Shown one piece after another: positions 43,994-51,996 of a DNA stretch of 64,000 bases. Positions within the stretch are counted from its first letter, which is position 1. Every line of letters begins with the position of its first letter. The notes beneath the pieces are model-generated. The model worked only from the letters and a program-made list of their open reading frames with translations, searched no databases and had not been told where the DNA came from. The DNA comes from Jidongwangia harbinensis (lineage in GTDB: Bacteria; Actinomycetota; Actinomycetes; Mycobacteriales; Micromonosporaceae), in contig NZ_JAIWNC010000027.1 in assembly GCF_020216025.1 (NCBI RefSeq), positions 1 to 64,000 of the forward strand. Reading direction: 5' to 3'. Position numbers and translations under genes: made by a program.

Positions 43994-45529
43994 ATGAAGT
44001 TCGATGGTTCTGGCAGTGTTCTCTCCATGGGTGACGACGCAAGCACGGTGAGTAAGAGCTCGCCGGGCGAGGACGAGGAGCGGCTCGGCGAGCGAGAGTG
44101 CGCACATTTACTCGGGGTGCCGTGGTTGAGAGTATGGCTTTGGGTTCGGACTGGCCACTTTCCAGTTCCCTCCGGACATGCGAATGGGCGTGCGTGGTGG
44201 ACCAGGGCTGCTGTACTTAGGTGGGCGGCCGTGGCCCCGTATGGTCTTGCCGGCAGGGCGACGCTTGATCACTGGCCGACGGCGAAGGAGCCAGCTGAGT
44301 ACAGAGGCGCCGTTGACCTCGACGGGGCGGTGGCTCTCGTGTGGTCCACCGGAGCAGGATCTGTCGCCATGCTGTGGCCGCTGCTGAACCGCCCGGGTCC
44401 ACAACGCTGGGATCTCAAGGAGAAGCTGGCTGGCGTCGATGTGGTGGTGAAGGTCAACGCAGACTTCGGACACGATGGTCCTGCTATTGACGCGTACCCG
44501 CTCGCTGATCCGGAAAAGGTAGACACCTTCGTGCGATGCTCGGATCTGGCGCGTGTTCTCGGTCAACCAATCCCGTACTGGCCCCTAACGCTGCGGGATC
44601 GTACGTTGCTGGCCAGGTGGCAGCCCGGGACAGAACCCGTAACGACCCTCGCTCTCAGTGACGTCGACGCCGCTGTGCTGCTGCGGATGGCAGCATTGTA
44701 TGAGGCCGACGAGGCGGCATCACAAACACTGGTGCATCTGGTGCGCGTCGCTCAGCATCGGAATACGGAGTCGGCCAAGCGCTTCCTGGAGATACTAAGT
44801 CGGTGCGCGGCGCCAGATGCTGTCACCGTGGCTGCCTATCCTGTCGATGTCCCGGAGGCCGAGCGAGAGGATCTGGACTCAACGGTCCGACGGGCGGGAT
44901 GGATTGACATCTTGAGACGCACAGACGCCTTTGCCGACTTGTGCGTTGTCGAGATGATGAACTGGGATGGCGGGGAGGACTCTCCCTTCGGTAACAGCGA
45001 GCAAATCAGACTAGATCGCCCGCACGGCGCAGAGTGGGCTCGGCGACTGGAGCCGATTGGCCGAACGGCAGCTCATCGATTGCTCGGCGACCCGAGCGAG
45101 TTCGTGGAAACACTAGAAGATCCCCTAACGGGCGCCCCGGCGGTGCGGAAGCGAGACCGAGACGGGGACTACATCGAGACTGCAAGTCTGCAACGCCTGC
45201 CTACTACAAGCCCGTTCGCCGAGCTCATTCTGGATTATCCGATCTGGATCCGCACTGCGGACGGAGTTCTGTTTCCTGCGCCGCAGGGTTCCTATTACGG
45301 CATTCGGTGGGGTTATTCAGGAAGCGGCCCGGGCAGCCTTGCCCTCATGATCCATGAGCTCTTGGATGACATTACTGCCCATGGACCGGAGGGTGTGTCC
45401 GGAGCGTCTGAGGGTCTGGAGCGGCTCACCCAGCTCAAATTCGCGCAGGGGACGGTGCTTCGCCGAGACCAGTTGGAGGCGGCACGCCGTGGGGAGTGGC
45501 TACCGACGCTTCCGCCCAGCGACGAGTGA
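43994..45529 (+). CDS. Hypothetical 511-residue protein with N-terminal helix-turn-helix
   Basis: I do not recognise this protein as a whole. Residues about 30-75 (ERLGERECAHLLGVPWLRVW, then GHANGRAWWTRAAVLRW) look like a MerR/excisionase-type helix-turn-helix. The rest is a soluble mixed alpha/beta protein with acidic and aromatic-rich segments, such as VEMMNWDGGEDSPFGNSEQ and LFPAPQGSYYGIRWGY, and no known catalytic motif. It starts 78 bp after the CHAT gene in the same direction, so it could be a partner or target. Codon use is less GC-biased than in the chromosome part of the window. Confidence 0.65.
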   Translation: MKFDGSGSVLSMGDDASTVSKSSPGEDEERLGERECAHLLGVPWLRVWLWVRTGHFPVPSGHANGRAWWTRAAVLRWAAVAPYGLAGRATLDHWPTAKEPAEYRGAVDLDGAVALVWSTGAGSVAMLWPLLNRPGPQRWDLKEKLAGVDVVVKVNADFGHDGPAIDAYPLADPEKVDTFVRCSDLARVLGQPIPYWPLTLRDRTLLARWQPGTEPVTTLALSDVDAAVLLRMAALYEADEAASQTLVHLVRVAQHRNTESAKRFLEILSRCAAPDAVTVAAYPVDVPEAEREDLDSTVRRAGWIDILRRTDAFADLCVVEMMNWDGGEDSPFGNSEQIRLDRPHGAEWARRLEPIGRTAAHRLLGDPSEFVETLEDPLTGAPAVRKRDRDGDYIETASLQRLPTTSPFAELILDYPIWIRTADGVLFPAPQGSYYGIRWGYSGSGPGSLALMIHELLDDITAHGPEGVSGASEGLERLTQLKFAQGTVLRRDQLEAARRGEWLPTLPPSDE

Positions 45530-45630
45530 AAGAGCTGGTGGGTGAACGGTCTGGGTGGCTTCACCGATTCTTTCGGCCACAAGTGGTCCGTCGGCGCTAG
45601 GTCGCCCCTGGGTCGACACCCGAGATGATG

Positions 45631-45760
45631 GGGCGACGGCCCATCAGGCGCGGCGCGCAGGATTCTGCGTGTTCACGACGCGCGACGTCATTAGACGGCC
45701 CGCATCGGATCGCCGACAACCACGGCGGGGCTGTTCGCGTGGCGCAACCTTCGGCCCACG
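45631..45760 (+). repeat. Dispersed repeat copy R1 (extended form)
   Basis: Copy of the 80-bp repeat with about 50 extra upstream bases. Its right block reads TGTTCGCGTGGCGCAACC then TTCGGCCCAC. From GGGCGACGGCCCATCAGGCG to the end it aligns throughout with copy R8 at 60623-60753. It lies between the 511-residue gene and a tyrosine-recombinase remnant. The rest of 45530-45833 holds nothing I can name. Confidence 0.8.
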
Positions 45761-45833
45761 CTGACTAGCGACATTGTCGCGGCCAACTCCTGTGCCCGGG
45801 GCCTGTACAGCAGCAAAGTACAGCAGCACCCTC

Positions 45834-46116
45834 TCAGCCGAGGGATTCACCCAGTCGCTTTAGCGCGTCGCGGGTCTTCTTCGACGAGAGCGCCATGTAG
45901 ATCTCCATCGTCACCGAGAAGCGCGCGTGCCGGAGGACCTGCATCGCGACCCTCGGGTGCACGTCTAGGTCGGCCAGGAGGCTTCCGCAGGTCCGTCGCG
46001 CGTCCCGGACCGTGATGCGGGGACAACCGGCCTTGGCGCACCGGCGGTCCCAGTAGCGGTTAAGTTGCGCGGCTCGATCGGCGTTCCGAACCGCGTCGTG
46101 AACCGAAGATGGATCT
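45834..46116 (-). pseudogene. Tyrosine recombinase (phage integrase) 3' remnant
   Basis: Only the C-terminal catalytic part is left. On the minus strand it reads FTTRFGTPIEPRNLNRYWD, then ITVRDARRTCGSLLADLDVH (catalytic Arg of the box II region), VAMQVLRHARFSVTMEIYM (His/Arg and the nucleophile Tyr), and ends LSSKKTRDALKRLGESLG. About 90 residues remain of roughly 400, and no start codon or upstream domain is present. It shows that a different integrating element once ended here. Confidence 0.85.
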
Positions 46117-46172
46117 CGTTTCCCACGAACGAAAATTCATGATGACGCTTCCGTTGCTTTATGGACGCCTCT

Positions 46173-47621
46173 TTAGGCTTGGGAGCCTAGAGCGGGTTTA
46201 GCGCTTGCGTCATTGCTCCGTGAGGTCTGACGTCTACGCATCTCCGGCATCAGAAGTTTCATCGCTCCGCGCATCCCCGTCACGGCGTCGCTCAGATATT
46301 CGACAGAGCGGAACTCGTGAAGCATTTCCTCGACATGTAGGTGCAGATCCTTGATATGTCCAGAGATCGGTTTCTCGGGGACCTCGCCGTCCTCCAGGTC
46401 GAAGGATACGATTAGGTCGAAGCCCTTACGAGTGCTTGAGGCGTCTTCAATCGTAAAGCCCTTCGCCTCAAGCGCATCGATCAGCCGACCGCCGTTGGCC
46501 AAGACCAAGATGAGCAGCCTCCCCCTCAACATGTCTATTATGGCCTTAGAGGGAAGCGGTAGAAGAAAATATGGCAAATATAGCTCAGCGGATCGGCGCT
46601 CGGCGGCTGGAACGGTTCTGATTAGTAGTGAATCTCGACCCGATTTGCTTCTGAGCGTGCTGGAGTTCAGCAGGTGCTGGCTCAGCCTTTCGTCCTTTAC
46701 GGTCTCTAAGTCAATTCCGTTCGGATCATAGAACGCCACATAGATGAAAGTGTCCTCCACGTCTTGGGAGGCGTAACCATACCTGTAAGCATTTTCAATT
46801 ATTGCCGCCAGTGCATCATGATTACTAGGCGCGCTTGACTCGGATCTTGCCGTAATAAATGAATTCCCGTCATGCTCTCCAATTTTATTAGCTTCAGCAT
46901 CTTGGTGAGCCCTCGCCTCACCCATGCGTTTGATCTGCCGAACGACCCGAGGTGGAGGGTTAGTGAAGTATCCGGGCATTTCGTCCGTACCGGAATCGTC
47001 AACTGTGCTCGGCGGGTCGAACGAATCCGGCAACGGAGAAGCGGTTATTAAACTGATCTTGTAGGTAGCTTTCCATGAACCGTCATCGTTCACGACGCGG
47101 TTCTTGACCTGTGTCTTAAGTTCAACAGTCTGGACGCCATCTGAACGGATAAATGTCACGTCGCCAATACGAAGGCAATCTGTGATGTCGTGAAGCAGGG
47201 GAAATCCGAATCCGTCAGCTGCCAACTGCTGCGAAGCCGCCAGCGTTGCACGTTCCCCGTCGGTACCGCACTCCGGTGACACTTTGTCATTTCTGGCGAG
47301 GGGATAAATTACCTTCCGGTCTTGGTCTAGATAGAACCAAGCCAGTGCATCGCCGAATCTGCGCGCCTGTTGCCGCGCCCAGCGGAGGTCGCTCAAATTC
47401 TCATTGGTTGCAGAGTTTGCATGGCGCTCGCGCTTAGCCGTCGCGATTACGGTGGTGATCGCGGCTTGAATCTCCCGTTGGACCTTCAAGAGGTCAAGCT
47501 CGATCTTCCATAGGTCAGCAGCGCTGGAGAACCGTTCATCTACGAGGATAAGTACCAACTCTTCGAGTCGATCCAGAAACTTGCCTGCTTCAGTTGACTC
47601 AGGCTGGGTGTGGTTTGACAT
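46173..47621 (-). CDS. Candidate PD-(D/E)XK-type protein, 482 residues
   Basis: Visibly richer in A and T than its neighbours, a sign of transfer. Residues about 1-75 are helical (FLDRLEELVLILVDERFSSA). Near residue 170 the stretch RIGDVTFIRSDG-VQTVELKTQ places an Asp and an E-x-K pair on two adjacent strands, the arrangement of PD-(D/E)XK nucleases. The C-terminal half has ELYLPYFLLPLPSKAIIDML and a long helical end, possibly for multimerisation or target recognition. The start at 47621 has CGAGGA at good spacing. Nuclease activity is inference; the family as a whole is not known to me. Confidence 0.6.
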   Translation of the reverse strand: MSNHTQPESTEAGKFLDRLEELVLILVDERFSSAADLWKIELDLLKVQREIQAAITTVIATAKRERHANSATNENLSDLRWARQQARRFGDALAWFYLDQDRKVIYPLARNDKVSPECGTDGERATLAASQQLAADGFGFPLLHDITDCLRIGDVTFIRSDGVQTVELKTQVKNRVVNDDGSWKATYKISLITASPLPDSFDPPSTVDDSGTDEMPGYFTNPPPRVVRQIKRMGEARAHQDAEANKIGEHDGNSFITARSESSAPSNHDALAAIIENAYRYGYASQDVEDTFIYVAFYDPNGIDLETVKDERLSQHLLNSSTLRSKSGRDSLLIRTVPAAERRSAELYLPYFLLPLPSKAIIDMLRGRLLILVLANGGRLIDALEAKGFTIEDASSTRKGFDLIVSFDLEDGEVPEKPISGHIKDLHLHVEEMLHEFRSVEYLSDAVTGMRGAMKLLMPEMRRRQTSRSNDASAKPALGSQA

Positions 47622-47991
47622 GATCATTCCTCGGTGGGATTGCACATCTTTCGCCTGCGAAATTCAAAAAGTCGCTATTTCGTGTTTCATAGTGCTATGA
47701 AAACCATACCCTGTTTGGTGAGAACTTTCTCTACGGATTTAAAGCGGCCCCTGAACGGGCCGCTCGCGCCGCCGGACCAGGGCCGGCCTACCGGCCGCCG
47801 CCGAGCGCTTCTGGTCGCAAGCTCCCGACAGCGTCGGCGGTTACACCCCGCAGGGCGGCGCGAGTGTGAAGTCGACAGGGGGCCGCGGCAAGGTCTCGAC
47901 GCCTCCGGCGGGTCTCCGATCTCTGGGACGGGATGGCTCGGGAGGAATTAATGCGAACGACTGGTTGTGCATGCTGTGGTGGAATGACAGC
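47622..47991. other. Divergent intergenic region with small upstream ORF
   Basis: About 370 bp between the PD-(D/E)XK-like gene and the 47992 gene. The left part is AT-rich and probably holds divergent promoters. GGAGGAATTA precedes an ATG at 47951 that opens a 21-codon frame (MRTTGCACCGGM...) ending at 48016 inside the next gene. It may be a leader ORF. Confidence 0.45.
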
Positions 47992-48657
47992 ATGGCCAGA
48001 TCCAATGATGCCCTGAGCCCAGAGCGGGTCTTCCGCCTCTTCGTTGAGCGGACCGAAAAGATGAAAAGGCGTCGCATCTTTGACGACGGGGTACCGAGGA
48101 TCGCGTACAAGCAGACCGTAGGCGGGTCCAACTACAGGTTCGAGCTGTCCGCGCCCGACGAAGAGGATTACCGATCCTTCCTGCTTGATCTGCGGCCATT
48201 CTTGTTGGTCGGAGATCCGATCCACTTTGAGTACGTGCACAATCTACTGGCCAAGCGGCTGACTGATAAGGCTCTGCTTGCGGATTGTCGGCACAACCGC
48301 AAGGACTGGGATCGAGTCAAGCGCGGGCATGAAGCATTCAATATCAACGGGGTGTCATACGAAGCCATCGACTTCTTCCAAGCGGTGGCATATGGCGACA
48401 TCTTCCACGTGGATGCCGACAAACGAGCGTGGTTGGCAACGTTGCCGCAATCCGTACAAGATTGGGCGCGCTTCAATCTCTATTCGGTCGGACTCAACGC
48501 GGCCAGGGTGATCAGCCCTCAGGCCAACCTCATCAGGACGGCTCTGGAGAGGGGTGTACTCGACCTCGGCGATCGGCCGGCCCGAGCAAAGCAGGCGCCG
48601 GCTCAGGCCATGCGTCACGAAGAGCCGTACAGCACCGAAGTACAGAAAGGCAACTAA
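47992..48657 (+). CDS. Hypothetical protein, 221 residues
   Basis: A soluble, mostly helical protein without recognisable family: MARSNDALSPERVFRLFVER at the N-terminus, FLLDLRPFLLVGDPIHFEYV in the middle, and FFQAVAYGDIFHVDADKRAW further on. The regular spacing of Asp, His and aromatic residues resembles abortive-infection or phage-related hypothetical proteins, but that is only an impression. GGTGGA lies before the ATG at 47992; ATG 47971 is in frame and possible. Divergent from the PD-(D/E)XK-like gene. Confidence 0.6.
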   Translation: MARSNDALSPERVFRLFVERTEKMKRRRIFDDGVPRIAYKQTVGGSNYRFELSAPDEEDYRSFLLDLRPFLLVGDPIHFEYVHNLLAKRLTDKALLADCRHNRKDWDRVKRGHEAFNINGVSYEAIDFFQAVAYGDIFHVDADKRAWLATLPQSVQDWARFNLYSVGLNAARVISPQANLIRTALERGVLDLGDRPARAKQAPAQAMRHEEPYSTEVQKGN

Positions 48658-48882
48658 CCCATGTGCTTGCGGACCTGGCCGTCGATGCCCCGCTGACCAG
48701 CGGTTCGGACCTTCGGCGGCCTCGTCGCCGGGACTCGATCGGTCACGGGTTCACCTCCGGCATCAAGGCGACCGTTCCGAATCTGTGGCAAGTGGTACTC
48801 CTCGAATTGAAGGACTGGTTCGGCGGGCCTACCGGGCGCAGCACCGTCGTTATTTGGGGTCAATGGCTTGCCCGTACATTGC

Positions 48883-48962
48883 GTGAGCTGGTCAGACGTC
48901 CTAGTAGTGGGTCGCCTGGAACGACGACGGGGCGGTTCGCATGGTGCAACGTCCGCCCCACC
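48883..48962 (+). repeat. Dispersed repeat copy R2
   Basis: An 80-bp copy starting GTGAGCTGGTCAGACGTCCT and ending GTTCGCATGGTGCAACGT then CCGCCCCACC. It lies 226 bp past the 47992 gene. The last eleven bases with the next base, CCGCCCCACCA, equal the 3' end of the tRNA at 38600-38676. The stretch 48658-49160 holds no gene that I can support. Confidence 0.9.
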
Positions 48963-49160
48963 ATGCCTGCTCCGGGGGCGACCCCCGGACACCCCACGGT
49001 GCGGTGGGCGCCCTGGGCGGCGACGTTGCGGCTGAGTACGGGTCGGCACGTGGTCGAGATGGCTGCTGCGGGGAGGTGGATTCGGTGCCCCCACTTGCCA
49101 AGTGCGAAATTGATGAATTCTCGTTTCGATGTGCGGGCCCAGCTGCCCCAAATGTATCCG

Positions 49161-49826
49161 TCAGGTGGCGTCGCAGTTCCCGGTTGGCTGAACCGACTCA
49201 AAGGGTAGTCGCCCCCAGGTCGCTGGCGCGGGTTCGTATGCCACCCGTCGTAAGCCGTCACTCGAACGTTCCCACTGGGAAGCCGAATCAGAAAATGCCA
49301 ACGAATAGAAGTGGGTCAGCAATAAGTGAAATTCACCAGGCGAGTAATCACCTAGGCGGGCGGCAGCGGTTGAGCACGGAGGAATGTCGAATAGATACTT
49401 GCCGGGCGTGGCGCCGTCCGGATAGTGGGCATGTTCGATGAGTTGGACGTTATTCAGAAGTATTGGCGATCTATTCTGAATCAAGATGAGGCCACCGTCT
49501 TGAGAGTCGGCCCACCATGTTACATTCGCCGCAAATCGGGCTTCGAAACGGTCTCGTGTCAACTGATTTGCGCTCATCTGGACTCGATTTAGCTCGATCT
49601 GACTCCGGTTCAGTCGCTGCTGTTCCCGTAAACTGTCGTGTGCCACGGTCGCGGTCCACGTAGCCGACACTCCGGCGATAACAGCAGCGATCGCTTGCAC
49701 CCAAGCACTGAACTCGCGATTGTTTTCACAACGTCTCGATGGCCTCCGGTCCCCGCGAGTCCGAAAAGTGGAGTTGATCCGCCGGTGAGATCCCATGCGT
49801 TCAATCTTGCCAAAGCGTGGCAACAT
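49161..49826 (-). CDS. Hypothetical single-pass membrane protein
   Basis: A 221-residue protein with an Arg-rich N-terminus (about 1-38), one transmembrane helix (AWVQAIAAVIAGVSATWTAT, about 41-60), an extended helix RLNRSQIELNRVQMSANQL that may form a coiled coil, and a soluble domain. It resembles the small membrane proteins often found in defence islands, but no family is certain. The start could also be the Met ten codons later. Neither start has a strong ribosome-binding site. Confidence 0.5.
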   Translation of the reverse strand: MLPRFGKIERMGSHRRINSTFRTRGDRRPSRRCENNREFSAWVQAIAAVIAGVSATWTATVAHDSLREQQRLNRSQIELNRVQMSANQLTRDRFEARFAANVTWWADSQDGGLILIQNRSPILLNNVQLIEHAHYPDGATPGKYLFDIPPCSTAAARLGDYSPGEFHLLLTHFYSLAFSDSASQWERSSDGLRRVAYEPAPATWGRLPFESVQPTGNCDAT

Positions 49827-50080
49827 TGGCTGCGTTGCAGTTGAAGCAACGAACGCCCATCCTCGACAGTCAATTTGTAGCCTCTATATTATTCGCAATG
49901 AATCCTAAGCGTCGAGATGACAGGTTGTTGACACTTGCTCATGCCGCCGATAGCGCATCAGCCTATCCCGCTCTGCGCAAGACGTGCGCCTGGAGACCTC
50001 AGGCAAGCGCGGACAGCCTCGCTTCCATCGCATCGGCTTCGTGCCGGCCGCGTTCGGCCGGAGCAGTCATGGCCCACGCC

Positions 50081-50160
50081 GTGATCTTGCGGTTCTGCCG
50101 GGCAACGGGTCACCGGCCACGGCCGCGAAGCGGTTCGTATGCTGCATCGTCCGGTCCACC
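50081..50160 (+). repeat. Dispersed repeat copy R3
   Basis: The most diverged 80-bp copy: GTGATCTTGC at the left end, CGGTTCGTATGCTGCATCGT then CCGGTCCACC at the right end. A tail continues to about 50211 (GAGGCGTTGAGCGAACCG), matching the tails of R4 and R5. It lies just beyond the 3' end of the vapC gene. Confidence 0.8.
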
Positions 50161-50243
50161 CATCAGCTGACCTGCACATGCATAACGCCGGTTGAGGCGT
50201 TGAGCGAACCGCGCCCTTCAACGCAGGCTGTCAGACGCCTTAC

Positions 50244-50645
50244 CTATGGGGCGTCAATGGCAAGAACACCAGGGAGGCCGGCAAAGCCCGCCTTGAGGTC
50301 GCGCGTCAGGACGGTTCGACCGGTCTCGGCGGCGTGGGCGGCGATGATGAGGTCGTGCGCGCCGCGCGGGGTGCCGGTTCTGCGCACATGGGCAATAAGG
50401 CGGGCGTGCTGGACCGCTGTGGCATCGGTGTAGGGCAGTACATCGACCACGCTTTGGATGGCGGCCAAGGCGCGGGCCCGCGAGGCGGCACGTTCGGCGG
50501 TGTCCGCCAGTTCAATCCCGACCCGGTATTCCGCGACGCTGACCGCAGCGATGGCTAGCTCGTCGTTGTCGAGGGCTGAGCGGTCGATCGCGCCGCGTTC
50601 GTAGGCGATCAGGACGTTGGTGTCGAGAATCAGGCGTCGGCCCAC
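50244..50645 (-). CDS. vapC: VapC-type PIN-domain toxin 1
   Basis: Ribonuclease toxin of 133 residues. The acidic PIN residues are all in place: Asp8 (LILDTNVLI), Glu39 (VSVAEYRVG), Asp98 (GAHDLIIAAHA) and Asp116 (LTRDLKAGF), so it should be active. It overlaps the antitoxin gene by 16 bases. Targets of VapC toxins are usually tRNA or rRNA sites; the target here is unknown. The pair lies between repeat copies R3 and R4. Confidence 0.93.
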   Translation of the reverse strand: MGRRLILDTNVLIAYERGAIDRSALDNDELAIAAVSVAEYRVGIELADTAERAASRARALAAIQSVVDVLPYTDATAVQHARLIAHVRRTGTPRGAHDLIIAAHAAETGRTVLTRDLKAGFAGLPGVLAIDAP

Positions 50646-50887
50646 GGGTCACCACGCTCGGATTCCAGCAGGGCCACCGCTGCTGCGATGTCGTCAGCGA
50701 ATCGGTCGTCGGGGGCTGGGATGCCGGCCAAGGCTGCGCGGAGGTCCGCACCGGTCCGCCGACGGGCCGGTCCGATCTCGGCCACCGGGTGGTTGCCTCG
50801 GGTGATGGTCACGGTCTCGCCGTGCTCGATGGCGTCGAGCAGGTCAGAGAAGTTCCGGGATGCCTCGGTGGCGGTCATCGTCCGCAT
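50630..50887 (-). CDS. vapB: Phd/YefM-family antitoxin 1
   Basis: An 85-residue antitoxin with the Phd/YefM DNA-binding fold: MTATEASRNFSDLLDAIEHG, then ETVTITRGNHPVAEIGPARR. The C-terminal acidic tail (about 45-85) is the expected toxin-neutralising region. I chose the ATG at 50887; the longer frame to 50896 starts next to the operator. A perfect palindrome just upstream suggests autorepression by the VapBC complex. Confidence 0.92.
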   Translation of the reverse strand: MRTMTATEASRNFSDLLDAIEHGETVTITRGNHPVAEIGPARRRTGADLRAALAGIPAPDDRFADDIAAAVALLESERGDPWADA

Positions 50888-50896
50888 ACCCGCCAC

Positions 50897-50917
50897 GATA
50901 TCTGAAAATCAGATATC
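50897..50917 (-). promoter_or_regulatory. Operator palindrome of the vapBC pair
   Basis: Two perfect 9-bp arms, GATATCTGA and TCAGATATC, flank a three-base AAA centre. The site ends ten bases before the antitoxin start and is unusually AT-rich for this genome, as expected for a promoter-overlapping antitoxin operator. Confidence 0.8.
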
Positions 50918-50962
50918 ACGTCCAGGGGCGACGTCAAAGCGGTGCTCCGCGGTTGACGTGAC

Positions 50963-51042
50963 GTGAGCTGGTCAGACGTGCCGACAACGGTTCGCCGTCT
51001 ACGGTGACCGGGTGGTTCGCACGGTGCAACGTTCGGCCCACC
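50963..51042 (+). repeat. Dispersed repeat copy R4
   Basis: An 80-bp copy starting GTGAGCTGGTCAGACGTG and ending GGTTCGCACGGTGCAACGTT then CGGCCCACC. Its tail runs to 51094 and ends TTGGCATTGCGCGAACCG, an 18-base string found again at 38680-38697 directly beside the tRNA. It separates the VapBC pair from the first HigBA pair. Confidence 0.9.
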
Positions 51043-51128
51043 AGCGCTCTGACCTGCGGTCATCTCGACCGCGCCTTTGGCATTGCGCGAACCGGTGGCG
51101 GGGCGAGCCGTGATATAGCATCGCTGCT

Positions 51129-51485
51129 ATGCCTTGGGGTGCTGTCGAGCTTGAGCCGGAGGTGGAGAAGTGGCTGGAGAGTCTGCCGACTGCTCAGTTC
51201 GCCCACGCGGCGTTCTACATCGATCTGCTCGCTGAGCTAGCACCGCTGCTGGGTGAGCCGTACACCAAGCAGCTCGATCGGAAGCTGCGCGAGCTGCGGT
51301 TTCACCTGGAGCGGCGGTCAGTCCGAATCACCTACTGGATCGCGACCCACAAGAGGATCATCCTGTTGACGGTCTTCCACAAGACGCGCATGCGGGACGA
51401 GCGGGAGATCGACCGGGCGCGCCGAGCGTTGGCGCGGTGTATCGACGAGGCGCATGAGGCGGTCGACGAGGAGGCTGGGCCATGA
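51129..51485 (+). CDS. higB: HigB/RelE-type toxin 1
   Basis: A 118-residue RelE-superfamily mRNA-interferase-like toxin (phage Gp49-like). The order is VELEPEVEKWLESLPTAQFA, then YIDLLAELAPLLGEPYTKQL, the sheet LRELRFHLERRSVRITYWIA, and RIILLTVFHKTRMRDEREID, the Gp49 hallmark. Basic residues on the sheet (Arg, His, Lys) fit an RNA-cleaving surface. Toxin comes first in the operon, as in HigBA. The end overlaps the antitoxin start (ATGA). Confidence 0.92.
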   Translation: MPWGAVELEPEVEKWLESLPTAQFAHAAFYIDLLAELAPLLGEPYTKQLDRKLRELRFHLERRSVRITYWIATHKRIILLTVFHKTRMRDEREIDRARRALARCIDEAHEAVDEEAGP

Positions 51486-51769
51486 GCGAGAGTGGCGGTT
51501 GGGCCGCGATGCGAGAGCGGCGGATGGCTGAGCCAGGTGCCGCGGAGGCGTACGACGCAGCACGTTTGGCCTTTGAACTCGGCCGTTCTGTTCGAGAGCT
51601 TCGTGAGCGCCGAGGTTGGAGCCAGTCGCAGCTGGCGAAGGCATCGGGAATGACGCAGTCCGCGGTCGCTCGATTCGAGGCCGGCGGGACGGTTCCTACC
51701 TTGTCGGTGCTGGAACGGCTGGCGACGGCGTTGGACGTACGACTCAGAGTGGGGTTCGAGGCCGCTTGA
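51482..51769 (+). CDS. higA: HigA-type XRE antitoxin 1
   Basis: A 95-residue antitoxin. The C-terminal two thirds form a Cro/C1-type helix-turn-helix: LGRSVRELRERRGWSQSQLA, then SGMTQSAVARFEAGGTVPTL and LERLATALDVRLRVGF. The N-terminal 30 residues (ERRMAEPGAAEAYDAARLA) probably contact the toxin. It ends 61 bp before repeat copy R5. No separate operator is needed upstream of the pair beyond the R4 tail region. Confidence 0.92.
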   Translation: MSESGGWAAMRERRMAEPGAAEAYDAARLAFELGRSVRELRERRGWSQSQLAKASGMTQSAVARFEAGGTVPTLSVLERLATALDVRLRVGFEAA

Positions 51770-51830
51770 GGCGCGGTGAACTGTCAATAGCGGCGACGCG
51801 GCGGCACTCAACGCGCACCGCGACGTGTCT

Positions 51831-51910
51831 GTGACCTGGACAAACGTCCTGAGATCGGGATGCCAGGAACGACCGTAGTCCGGTTCGTATGGTGCAACGT
51901 TCGGCCCACC
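51831..51910 (+). repeat. Dispersed repeat copy R5
   Basis: An 80-bp copy starting GTGACCTGGACAAACGTCCT and ending GGTTCGTATGGTGCAACGTT then CGGCCCACC. The tail to 51961 ends GAGGCGTTGCGCGAACCG. It lies between the two HigBA pairs. Confidence 0.9.
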
Positions 51911-51996
51911 CATCACCTGAGCTGGGCGTTCACGCGAAGCGATGAGGCGTTGCGCGAACCGCCCACTGAGTGTTTAGTCCGGGCTATAGTTGGGTT

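Noticed and set aside
49817..50170. A 117-codon plus-strand frame ending in repeat R3
   Set aside because: It runs into the repeat, has no ribosome-binding site, and gives no recognisable protein.
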